64,000 bases of DNA from Anagrus nilaparvatae. Taxonomy: Eukaryota; Arthropoda; Insecta; Hymenoptera; Mymaridae. A program made the position numbers and the translations under genes. Below the pieces are notes generated by a model that was not told the origin of the DNA, ran no database searches, and saw only the letters and a list, made by a program, of their open reading frames with translations. The stretch lies in the NCBI GenBank assembly GCA_022575985.1, contig JAKSXM010000007.1, positions 50,436,501 to 50,500,500 on the forward strand. Reading direction: 5' to 3'. This document shows positions 35,018 through 46,379 of the stretch, one piece after another; position 1 is the first letter of the stretch; each line of letters begins with the position of its first letter.

Positions 35018-36174
35018 TATAAATATGAGCATATATTTTAAAATTGATACTTAACTTGAGCCTGGAATCGTAAATTTTTTTTTTGAGGGCACACCGGAAC
35101 GACCCTTGTTTTCGTGAAGTTTGAACCCTCAGGAAGTCGAAAAAAGTTGTGAACAAGGATTCCGGTGATAGGTGCCAAAAAGATTTTTTCACTTTTATGT
35201 CAGAAACCGTGTTTTTCGTATCTGAGCTGACCCAAATTTTTAAAATAACTTTTTAGGCTAATAAAATTTTAAAAAATAGATAAAAAAATCTAATTGCCAG
35301 GGAAAAACTACTCCAGAAGAAAAAAAAACTCATCTTTTTCCGATGAAATTTAGCCAAGTTATCGTCAATTTAAGATTTTGCTCAAATTTGTCTTAAAAAA
35401 GATTGAAATTTTATTGAAAAAAGCCTGTTTCTAAACTTTAAACATGCATTATTCACTTGATTTTCATCGTAAAATAATAATTTTTTTTTTTAAATCGATT
35501 AATTTTTCCCTCGCAATTCATTTCTTTAAGAAAAAAATCATTTTTATTGACCAAATTTCAATTTTTAGGTCAAAAGCCTTTGAAAACTGTAAGTAGCAAG
35601 ATTTACTTAATACAGTTTTTGACCTAAAAATTGAAATTTGATCAATAAAAATGATTTTTTTCTTAAAGAAATGAATTGCCAGGGAAAAATTAATCGATTT
35701 AAAAAAAAAAATTATTATTTTACGATGATAATCAAGCGAATAATGCATGTTTAAAGTTCACAAACAGGTATTTTTCAATATAGAACTTCATCTTTTTTAA
35801 GAAAAATTTGAGCAAAATCTTAAATTGACGATAACTTGGCTAAATTTTATCGGAAAAAGATGAGTTTTTTTTTCTTCTTGAGTGGTTTTTCCCTGGCAAT
35901 TAGATTTTCTTATCTATTTTTTAAAATTTTATTAGCCTAAAAAGTTATTTTAAAATTTTGGGGTAGCTCAGATACGAAAAACACGGTTTCTGACATAAAA
36001 GTGAAAAAATCTTTTTGGCACCTATCACCGAATCCTTGTTCATGACTTTTTTCGACTTCCTGAGGGTTCAAACTTCACAAAAACAAGGGTCGTTCCGGTG
36101 TGCCCTCAAAAAAAAAATTTACGATTCCAGGCTCAAGTTAAGTATCAATTTTAAAATATATGCTCATATAAATA
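35018..36174. mobile_element. 1.16-kb fold-back element (copy 2)
   Basis: Arms of about 575 bp: ATGAGCATATATTTTAAAAT at the left end and its complement ending near 36174. The arms contain GAGGGCACACCGGAACGACC, TTTTTGGCACCTATCACCG-type, CGTGTTTTTCGTATCTGAGC and TTTTTCCCTGGCAAT. The centre is at about 35595 (GAAAACTGTAAGTAGCAAG). The inner ~430 bp of each arm match copy 1 and the single arm at 14.7 kb; the outer parts differ from copy 1. Confidence 0.85.
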
Positions 36175-36914
36175 ATTTTCACATAAATGAAGAAACAAAA
36201 ATAATAAAGTTAGCTTCATCGATACAAGAGCCAAGCTTAGAGATGTTTAAGTTATGTTAAAGTTAAATATTATATACTTATATGTATTTGCAGTCATATA
36301 AACTGAATATTTTATGGCAACAACTTAGCTGTCTTTTAGAGCTTTTTAGTTTAAAAAAATTACACCAAAAGTCAAAGATACAATGTTGATATATTTAGTA
36401 CCTTCAGAGATAGAATATTCTTTACAGCAAATCAAATAAGGTACTAAACTGAAAATAATTATTTGAAAATAACAATAAAATAAATTTTTTTAAAATAGGT
36501 TAATAAAAATATTTGAGAAAGTTTGTGGGCTCAAGAGGTAAAGTTTTTTTTAGTTAGTAAACCTAGTAAAATCGTTTTTTTTTTTAATTCCAGACTTTCA
36601 CGTTTACTTTAGATCAATTTAACAAAGAATCACTCATATCCTATATATATTAAAATGAAATAATTTAAAAAATTGACTATTTTTGATTTTATTGGACACG
36701 CATTTATGGAGAATTGTACGGACGAAAATACATGAAAGTGGTTTTAAAGTAATCTTTAAAGAAATATCTCCAGACCTTTTTTTAATTTTTAAAAAATATT
36801 TAAATGATTTCGAGAAATCAATATCAGAAGTTAGTAGTCGAAAACGCAAAATAATTTCATTTTTTTTCACTAAAACTGATTTTTCTCAGGATCTAAGAGG
36901 TTTTTTGAAACGAG
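36175..36914. other. Spacer left of the satellite block
   Basis: AT-rich. Overlapping 78- and 98-codon frames on opposite strands (36634-36979) lack recognisable domains, and the plus frame runs into the satellite's left inverted arm. Confidence 0.4.
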
Positions 36915-37235
36915 GTTTAGTGCAAATTATTCCTAGGAAAAAATGCTATCGATTTGACGTTTTTTTTTTTTTAATTTGAGCTCACGGTTCAGAGTGACAA
37001 CTGTTTGAAGCTAAGAACTTCAAAATTAAAAAAATCAAAAAGTGGACATTTTCATCACTTCAGATCTCGGAATGGATTGTATCAAAATGTAAAAACCAAG
37101 TTTCTTTGTATTTATTAAGCACTTTTCTAAAGCCACTTTTATTTTTTTTTAATTTCATTCATTCATTAAAGAGAAATGTCAAAAAAACGAATTAGAGTCT
37201 AATTTTTTGAATTTTTTATTTTTTTATATTTAGGA
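36915..37235 (+). repeat. Left inverted arm bounding the satellite array
   Basis: GCAAATTATTCC...AAATGCTATC, GAGCTCACGGTTCAGAG, ACAACTGTTTGAAGCTAAGA, GGATTGTATCAAAATG, TTTATTAAGCACTTTTCTAA and GAATTAGAGTCTAATTTT line up in the same order with the reverse complement of 46058-46345. The arms have diverged clearly, but the match is continuous. Confidence 0.75.
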
Positions 37236-40200
37236 CAGCTGATATCCATTTTTTATATTATTTTAAGTATTTTATATTTTATTTCTTTAAAAAAAATTTA
37301 ATTTCTAACATTGCATAAAAATATATCTAATTAAAAAAATAATTAAATGCAATCATTGTATAAAAATATTTGAAATTCCAACTTTTCTATAAAACAGGAG
37401 ACTGTTAGAAAAAAATTTATAATGGCATATAGTTTCTGGTAAAGTCAATAAAAAAATACAATTTTCTTATAAAACAAGACAAATACAAAAAAAATTTCAA
37501 TGCAATCATTGCATAAAAATTTTTGAAATTAAAAACACATTTTAATGCAATCATTGCATAAAAATTTTCTCAATGCAATTATTGCATACAAATATTTGAA
37601 ATTCCAACTTTTCTATAAAACAGGAGACTGTTAGAAAAAAATTTATAATGGTATATAGTTTCTGATAAAGTCAATAAAAAAATACAATATTCTTATAAAA
37701 CAAGAAAAATACAAAAAAAATTTCAATGCAATCATTGCATAAAAATTTTTGAAATTAAAAACACATTTTAAAGCAATTATTGCAGACAAATATTTAAAAT
37801 TCCATTTAATAATAATATTAATTTTCATAAATATTCATTTTCATAATCATTGCATGAAAATATTTAAAAATACAATTATCATATAAAACAGGACACTATT
37901 AGAAAAAAATTTAAAATGATGTATAGTTTCTGCTAAAGTCAATAAAAAAATTTCAATGCTATCATTGCATAAAAACTTTTGAAATTCCAACTTTTGTATA
38001 AAACAGTATAATATTAGAAAAAATTTAGAATAGCGTACAGTTTCTGCTAAAGTCAATAAAAATATTTCAATGCAATCATTGCATAAAAATATTTGAAATA
38101 CCAACTTTTGTATAAAAAAGGACACTATTCGAAAAACATTCAGATTGACGTATAGTTTCTGCCAAAGTCAATAAAAATTTTTCAATGTTAACATTGCATA
38201 AAAATATTTGAAATCTTAACTTTTGTCTAAAACACAACAATATTCAAAAAAATTTAGAATGGCGTTTGGTTTCTGCTAAAGTCAATAAAAATATTTCAAT
38301 GCTATTATTGCATAAAAATATTTCAAATGCCAATTTTAATATATAACAGAGCATTATTCAAAAAAAATTTAGAATGGCGTATAGTTTCTGCCAAAGTCAA
38401 TAAAAATATTTCAATGTTAACATTGCATAAAAATATTTGAAATCCCAACTTTTATATATAACAAAGCATTATTCAAAAAAATTTAGAATGGAGTACAGTT
38501 TCTGCTAAAGCCAATAATAATATTTCAATGCAATAATCGCATAAAAATATTTGAAATTCCAACTTTTGTATAAAACAGATGTATAAAACAGACACTATTC
38601 GGAAAACATTCAGATTGACGTATAGTTTCTGCCAAAGTCAATAAAAATATTTCAATGTTAACATTGCATAAAAATATTTGAAATCCCAATTTTTATATAT
38701 AACAGAGCATTATTCAAAAATATTTAGAATGGAGCACAGTTTCTGCTAAAGTCGATAATAATATTTCAATGCAATCATTGCATAAAAATATGTGAAATCT
38801 TAACTTTTGAAAAAAATACAACACTTTTCAAAGAAATTTAGAATGGCATATAGTTTCTGCAAAAGTCAATAAAATATTTTAATGCTATCATTGCATAAAA
38901 ATTTTTTAAATTCCAACTTTTGTATAAAACAGGACACTATTCGAAAAACATTCAGATTGATGTAAAGTTTCTGCCAAAGTCAATAAAAATATTTCAATGT
39001 TAACATTGCATAAAAATATTTGAAATCCCAATTTTTATATATAACAAAGCATTATTCAAAAAAATTTAGAATGGAGTAATGTTTCTGCTAAAGTCAATAA
39101 TATTATTTCAATGCAATCATTGCATAAAAATATTTGAAATTCCTACTTTTGTATAAAGCAGTACACTATTAGAAAAAATTTAGAATAGCGTACAGTTTCT
39201 GCTAAGGTCAATAAAAATATTTCAATGCAATCGTAGCATAAAAATATATGAAATCCCAACTTTTGTATAAAACAGGACACTATTCGAAAAACATTCAGAT
39301 TGATGTATAGTTTCTGCCAAAGTCAATAAAAATATTTCAATGTTAACATTGCATAAAAATATTTGAGATCCCAATTTTTATATATAACAAAGCATTATTC
39401 AAAAAAATTTAGAATGGAGAACAGTTTCTGCTAAAGTAGATAATAATATTTCAATGCAATCATTGCATAAAAATATGTGAAATCTTAACTTTTGAAAAAA
39501 ACACAACACTTTTCAATAAAATTTAGAATGGCATATAGTTTCTGCTAAAGTCAATAAAATATTTTAATGCTATCATTGCATAAAAATTTTTTAAATTCCA
39601 ACTTTTATATAAAACAGGACACTATTCGAAAAACATTCAGATTGATGTAAAGTTTCTGCCAAAGTCAATAAAAATATTTCAATGTTAACATTGCATAAAA
39701 ATATTTGAAATCCCAATTTTTATATATAACAAAGCATTATTCAAAAAAATTTAGAATGGAGTAATGTTTCTGCTAAAGTCAATAATATTATTTCAATGCA
39801 ATCATTGCATAAAAATATTTGAAATTCCTACTTTTGTATAAAGCAGTACACTATTAGAAAAAATTTAGAATAGCGTACAGTTTCTGCTAAGGTCAATAAA
39901 AATATTTCAATGCAATCGTAGCATAAAAATATATGAAATCCCAACTTTTGTATAAAACAGGACACTATTCGAAAAACATTCAGATTGATGTATAGTTTCT
40001 GCCAAAGTCAATAAAAATATTTCAATGTTAACATTGCATAAAAATATTTGAAATCCCAACTTTTGTATTAAATAGGACACTATTCGAAAAACATTCAGAT
40101 TGATGTATAGTTTCTGCCAAAGTCAATAAAAATATTTCAATGTTAACATTGCATAAAAATATTTGAAATCCCAATTTTTATATATAACAAAGCATTATTC

Positions 40201-42356
40201 AAAAAAATTTAGAATGGAGTAATGTTTCTGCTAAAGTCAATAATATTATTTCAATGCAATCATTGCATAAAAATATTTGAAATTCCAACTTTTGTATAAA
40301 ACAGTACACTATTAGAAAAAATTTAGAATAGCGTACAGTTTCTGCTAAGGTCAATAAAAATATTTCAATGCAATCGTAGCATAAAAATATATGAAATCCC
40401 AACTTTTGTATAAAACAGGACACTATTCGAAAAACATTCAGATTGATGTATAGTTTCTGCCAAAGTCAATAAAAATATTTCAATGTTAACATTGCATAAA
40501 AATATTTGAAATCCCAATTTTTATATATAACAAAGCATTAATCAAAAAAATTTAGAATGGAGTACAGTTTGTGCTAAAGTCGATAATAATATTTCAATAC
40601 AATCATTGCATAAAAATATGTGAAATCTTAACTTTTGAAAAAAACACAACACTTTTCAAAAAAAGTTAGAATGGCATATAGTTTCTGCTAAAGTCAATAA
40701 AATATTTTAATGCTATCATTGCATAAAAATTTTTTAAATTCCAACTTTTGTATAAAACAGGACACTATTCGAAAAACATTCAGATTGATGTAAAGTTTCT
40801 GCCAAAGTCAATAAAAATATTTCAATGTTAACATTGCATAAAAATATTTGAAATCCCAATTTTTATATATAACAAAGCATTATTCAAAAAAATTTAGAAT
40901 GGAGTACAGTTTCTGCTAAAGACAATAATAATATTTCAATGCAATAATTGCATAAAAATATTTGAAATTCCAACTTTTGTATAAAACAGATGTATAAAAC
41001 AGACACTATTCGGAAAACATTCAGTTTGACGTATAGTATCTGCCAAAGTGAATAAAAATATTTCAATGTTAACATTGCATAAAAATATTTGAAATCCCAA
41101 CTTTTGTATATAACAAAGCATTATTCAAAAAAACTTAGAATGGAGTACAGTTTCTGCTAAAGCCAATAATAATATTTCAATGCAATAATCGCATAAAAAT
41201 ATTTGAAATTCCAACTTTTGTGTAAAACAGTACACTATTAGAAAAAATTTAGAATATCGTACAGTTTCTGCTAAAGTCAATAAAAATATTTAAATGCAAT
41301 CATTGCATAAAAATATTTGAAATGTTAACTTTTGTATAAAACACAACACTATTCAAAAAAATTTAGAATGCCGGATAGTTTCTGCTAAAGTCAATAAAAT
41401 TATTTCAATGCTATCATTGCATAAAAATATTTGAAATATTAACTTTTGAAAACACAACACTATTCAAAAAAATTTAGAATACCGGATAGTTTCTGCTAAA
41501 GTCAATAAAATTATTTCAATGCTATCATTGCATAAAAATTTTTTAAATTCCAACTTTTGTATAAAACAGGACACTATTCGGAAAACATTCAGTTTGACGT
41601 ATAGTAGCTGCCAAAGTGAATAAAAATATTTCAATGTTAACATTGCATAAAAATATTTGAATTCCTAACTTTTATATATAACAAAGCATTATTCAAAAAA
41701 ATTTAGAATGGAGTACAGTTTCTGCTAAAGCCAATAAAAATATTTAAATGCAATCATTGCATAAAAATATTTGAAATGTTAACTTTTGTATAAAACACAA
41801 CACTATTCAAAAAAATTTAGAATGCCGGATAGTTTCTGCTAAAGTGAATAAAATTATTTCAATGCTATCATTGCATAAAAACTTTTAAAATTCCAACTTA
41901 TGTATAAAACAGGACACTACTCGAAAAACATTCAGATTGACGTATAGATTCTACCAAAGTCAATAAAAATATTTCAATGTTAACATTACTTAAAAATATT
42001 TGAAATCCCAATTTTTATATATAACAAAGCATTATTCAAAAAAATTTAGAATGGAGTAATGTTTCTGCTAAAGTCAATAAAAATTTATTAATGCAATAAT
42101 TGCATAACAATATTTGAATTTCCAATTTTTGTATAAAACAGTACACTATAAGAAAAAATTTAGAATAGCGCACAGTTTCCGCTAAAGTCAATATTTGGTC
42201 AATAAATTCAAAAAATATTCTAAACAAATATTTCAATGCAATCATTGCATAAAAATATATGAAATCCCAACTTTTGTATAAAAAAGGACACTATTCGAAA
42301 AACATTCAGATTGACGTATAGATTCTGCCAAAGTCAGCAAAAATATTTCAATGTTA

Positions 42357-42834
42357 TGGTAGTTCACCAGTAATTTAGACGACAATAGAAATCGCTAAAA
42401 TTTTTATAGGGGCTTTATATTATAATAATACACATAAAAATAAAATTTTAAGAAAATTGTGGTTTTCGTTTAGGAGATACAAAGCTCCAAAGTTGAATTC
42501 TTATACATTGCAAGCATAGGAGCCGAGTCAAAAAACACGGGTTTGAGATTTTTATTTACTGTCAACGCCGAAACTGAACAAAAGATTTTTTTTTAAATAT
42601 TGCACCAAGTAAATTACTTGTTGAAGAAACAACTATTCGATTTTTAAATAAATTGTGGTTTTCTTATAAAAGATATTTTAATAAGAAAAAATAAAAAACC
42701 GATGAAAATTTTAAGGTGACAACGTCGACGTTTAAAATACACGCATAATATTATAATAATAATCATGTAAATAAAATCGCGTGCCTACAAACATTGTGCG
42801 ACGTTGTCGTACTTTTTTTTTTATTTAAGCTACC
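42357..42834. mobile_element. TIR element inserted in the satellite
   Basis: The satellite breaks at TTTCAATGTTA and resumes at TTAACATTACTTAAAA after about 42885. The insert begins TGGTAG and ends CTACCA. A weaker terminal match continues inward to ACGACAA / TTGTCGT. A second inverted pair inside (GACAACGTCG near 42718 and CGACGTTGTC near 42800) can fold. No reading frame. Ends are approximate, and about 50 bp to its right are also not satellite. Confidence 0.55.
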
Positions 42835-44762
42835 ACGAAAAATGATCTGTCAAAATACCGTAATTTTAATTGTAAAGAACCTTAACATTACTTAAAAATA
42901 TTTGAAATCACAATTTTTATATATAACAGAGCATTATTCAAAAAAATTTAGAATGGAGTACAGTTTCTGCTAAAGTCAATAAAAATATTTCAATGCAATC
43001 ATTGCATAAAAATATTTGAAATATTAACTTTTGAAAACACAACACTATTAAAAAAAATTTAGAATGGCGGATAGTTTCTGCTAAAGTCAATACAAATATT
43101 TCAATGCAATCATTGCATAAAAATATTTGAAATATTAACTTTTGAAAACACAACACTATTAAAAAAAATTTAGAATGGCGGATAGTTTCTGCTAAAGTCA
43201 ATACAAATATTTCAATGCTATCATTGCATAAAAATATTTGAAATCCCAATTTTTATTTATAACAGAGCATTATTCAAAAAAATTTAGAATGGAGTACAGT
43301 TTCTGCTAAAGTCAATAATAATATTTCAATGCAATCATTGCATAAAAATATTTTAAATTACAACTTTTGTATAATACAGGACATTAATCGAAAAAAATTT
43401 ATAATAGCATATAGTTTCTGCTAAAGTCGGTAAAAATATTTCAATGCAATCATTGCATAAAAATATTTGAAATGCCAATTTCTATGTATAACAGAGCATT
43501 ATTAAAAAGAATTTAGAATGGCGGATAGTTTCTGCTAAAGTCAATAAAAATATTTCTATGCTAACATTGCATAAAAACATTTTAAATTACAATTTTTATA
43601 TAAAACAGGACACTATTAGAAAAAAATTTAAAGTGATGTATAGTTTCTACTAAAGTCAAAAAAAAAATATCAATGCTATCATTGCATAAAAACTTTTGAA
43701 ATTCCAACTTTTGTATAAAACAGTATAATATTAGAAAAAATTTAGAATAGCGTACAGTTTTTGCTAAAGTCAATAAAAATATTTCAATGCAATCATTGCA
43801 TAAAAATATTTGAAATGCCAATTTTAATATATAAAAGAGCATTATTCAAAAAAATTTAGAATGGCGTATAGTTTCTGCTAAAGTCGGTAAAAATATTTCA
43901 ATGCAATCATCGCATAAAAATATTTGAAATGCCAATTTTTATGTATAACAGAGCATTATTAAAAAGAATTTAGAATGGCGGATAGTTTATGCTAAAGTCA
44001 ATAATAATATTTCAATACAATCATTGCATAAAAATATTTGAAATTACATTTTTTATATAAAACAGTACACTAATCGAAAAAAAATTAGAATAGCGTTTAG
44101 TTTCTGCTAAAGTCAAGAAAAAAAATTTCAATGCTATCATTGCATAAAAATATTTGAAATTCCAACTTTTATATAAATCACTATTACAAAATTTTTAGGA
44201 CACTATTACAAAAAAATTTAGAATGACGTATAGTTTGTGCTAAAGTCAATAAAAATATTTGAAAATACAATTTTTACAAATAAAAAATTCAAAAATATAA
44301 AAATACAAAATACACACCCGACAACTTGTATTTAAATTTTTAGAAGTTTTTCAAATTGTGGACAATCAATATGAGTTTATCTTTTTAAGTTGTTAACGAA
44401 AAAAAATTAAAGTGGGGTATAGTTTCTGTTAAATTCAATACTAATATTTCAATGCTATCATTGCATAAAAACATTTGAAATTACAACTTTTATATAAAAA
44501 AGGACACTTTTCGAAATAAAATTAAAGTGAGTTATATTTTCTGCTAAATTAATTACTAATATTTCAATGCAATTGAAATTACAACTTTTCTAAAAATCAG
44601 GCTACTATTCGAAAAAAATTGAAAAAGGGGTATATTTTGCTACATTTAATACATATATTTCAATGCTATCATTGCATAAAAATATTTGAAATTACAAGTT
44701 TTCTATAAAATAGGACAATATTCAAAAACATTTAGGTTGGGTATATTTTGCTAAATTCAATA

Positions 44763-45804
44763 CAGGCTTCCCTCCTTATACGCGGGGGTTACGTTCCAAA
44801 AAAGTGCCGCGTATAAGGAAACCGCGTATAAAAAGACATTACTCTTATGGAAAAGGAGGGGTTAGGTTCAAAAATTTTTTATGTTGGGAAAAAATTTTAT
44901 GGACAAACATTTTTTAGTCACCAATTTTTATTTAGAAAAAAAATCTGTTCTACGGGATTGTTTTATTTTTTTTTGGTAATCTTTATGTAAATCTAAATAA
45001 ATTTGAAGTGCCAAATCACAACTTTAGAAGCCGCTTCATGATCCGCAGACGCACTTTCCCCTTAAAATATCAAAATAACCTATATTTTTTATTCCAATAA
45101 AATTTATTTTATTGAATATGTACCTGTAAATTTAAGGCTATGAAGATAAAAGCGATTTTTAAACTCCTCAAACCACCCTTTACTGGCAACGAAATTTTGA
45201 TTGAGTGGATTTTTTTTTTTCTAAATGATCGAAAAATTCTAAGGCTTGATCTCGAATAGCTCGTGATCCAATAGGAATTCTCTTATGTATAAGGTCTTGA
45301 ATCCATATCATAAGCATATCTTCCATTTTAACTATGTTGGAATTTCTCGTTACTTTGCTCAGTTTAGCATGAGGTCCTAAATGTGTAGCGCTTGCTCTAA
45401 TTTTGTCACGGTTATCTCTTATTGTACGAACCGACGATTCATTGATATTAAATTTTCTTGCAACAGCTGCGACTTTTTCTCCGTTTTCTAATAAATTTAA
45501 AATTTTTAGCTTATCAGCAATGCTCAAAACTTTTCTTTCTTTCTTTTTTACAGGTGATTTTTTTTTATTTGGTGCCATAATTTGAAAAAAAAAAAATAAA
45601 AAATAGAATTTATGTAACTTGATAAAAATTTGGTTATATTTTTGTAAATAAAAACAAAAACAATCGAAAAAAAATTCAAATTTAAAAATTGAAACCGCGT
45701 ATACGGAGGGAAATAAGCGCGTATAAGGCGGGAGTGCCACAATTGGAAAACCGCGTGTAAGGAAAACCGCGTATAATAAAACCGCGTATAAGGAGGGACT
45801 CCTG
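44763..45804 (-). mobile_element. Tigger/pogo-like element with TA duplication
   Basis: Termini are CAGGCTTCCCTCCTTATACG and the complement of CAGGAGTCCCTCCTTATACG. Each is flanked by TA (44761-44762 and 45805-45806), which is the Tc1/mariner-pogo target. Subterminal CGCGTATAAGG motifs repeat at both ends. It is about 1.04 kb, against 2-3 kb for autonomous Tigger elements, so it is an internal deletion derivative. It is inserted in a satellite monomer. Confidence 0.88.
45180..45578 (-). CDS. Truncated Tigger/pogo transposase (CENP-B-type DNA-binding part)
   Basis: 132 codons, starting MAPNKKKSPVKKKERK. I chose this Met (45578) because the Psq/CENP-B homology begins just after it; upstream codons are Phe/Tyr-rich and look non-coding. 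Residues ~17-63 (SIADKLKILNLLENGEKV, then VARKFNINESSVRTIRDN) form a CENP-B N-terminal helix-turn-helix. Residues ~84-122 (EDMLMIWIQDLIHKRIPI, then AIRDQALEFF) are the beginning of the second, Tc5/CENP-B-type HTH. The frame then ends in KKKSTQSKFRCQ, with no DDE catalytic domain. It is likely a dead transposase remnant inside the TIR element. A retained DNA-binding peptide is possible but unproven. Confidence 0.75.
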   Translation of the reverse strand: MAPNKKKSPVKKKERKVLSIADKLKILNLLENGEKVAAVARKFNINESSVRTIRDNRDKIRASATHLGPHAKLSKVTRNSNIVKMEDMLMIWIQDLIHKRIPIGSRAIRDQALEFFDHLEKKKSTQSKFRCQ

Positions 45805-46057
45805 TACTAATAATTTAATGCTATTATTGCATAAAAACAATTGAAATTACAACATTTCTATAAAACACGACGGAATTCGAAAACATTTAAGTGGAGTATA
45901 TTCTGCTAAATTCAAGACCTATATATTAATACTATTATTGCATAAAAACAATTGAAATTACACTTTTTCTATAAAACAGGACACTTTTCGAAAAAAAATT
46001 AAAGTGAAGTATAGTTTCTGCTAAATTCAATACTATTATTTCAATGGATAAACCCAA

Positions 46058-46345
46058 TAATTCAGTAAATCGGACTCTGAGTCTTTTTTTTGCTATTTAT
46101 TTTTAATGAATACATTAAATAAAAAACAAAAAAAAATCGGCTTTAGAAAAGCGTTTAATAAATACAATGCATTTTGTATTTTATATATTTTGATACAAAC
46201 CATTTTAAGATATGAAGTGAAGAAAATGCCCAATTTTTGAGTTTTTAAATTTTGTACTTCTTAGCTTTAAACAGTTGTAACTCTGTGCCGTGAGCTAAAA
46301 TTAAAAAAAAAGCGTCAACTGGATAGCATTTTTTACAAGGAGTAA
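46058..46345 (-). repeat. Right inverted arm bounding the satellite array
   Basis: The reverse complement matches 36915-37235 in order, with TGGATAGCATTTTTTACAAG, GTGCCGTGAGCTAAAATT, TAGCTTTAAACAGTTGTAAC, TTTGATACAAACCATTTTAA and GGACTCTGAGTC. The satellite ends directly at its left edge, and the second array begins just beyond it. Confidence 0.75.
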
Positions 46346-46379
46346 TTTGCACCGAAGCTCTTTTGTTTTATATATGAAA

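Larger units (their letters stand above)
37290..46057 (-). repeat. 114-115 bp satellite array
   Basis: About 65-70 monomers, all in the same orientation. Read on plus, each holds TTTCTGCTAAAGTCAATAAA, the dyad ATGCAATCATTGCAT or AATGTTAACATT, ATATTTGAAATTCCAACTTT, TATAAAACAGGACACTATT and AAAATTTAGAATGGCGTA. The centre (38.0-44.2 kb) is homogeneous; the edges are diverged. A higher-order repeat of six monomers (685 bp) is visible at 38961/39646, and one of four monomers (458 bp) at 39916/40374. Minus-strand frames with a repeated FLCNDCIEIFLLTLAET peptide are read-through of 114-bp (38-codon) units, not genes. Interruptions lie at 42357-42834, about 44270-44400 and 44763-45804. Confidence 0.95.

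Noticed and set aside
34965..36260. Similar 75- and 81-codon frames (34965-35192 minus, 36015-36260 plus)
   Set aside because: They are the same sequence in the two inverted arms of one fold-back element, with no homology to proteins.
37643..44245. Minus-strand open frames of 60-103 codons with repeated FLCNDCIEIFLLTLAET peptides
   Set aside because: They arise because many satellite monomers are 114 bp (38 codons) long, so a frame reads through several units. No start context or domain, and frames end wherever a 115-bp unit shifts them.
37290..46057. CENP-B box in the satellite monomer
   Set aside because: ATTCGAAAAACATTCAG shares TTCG and the A of the box, but the essential CGGG is absent from all monomers inspected.
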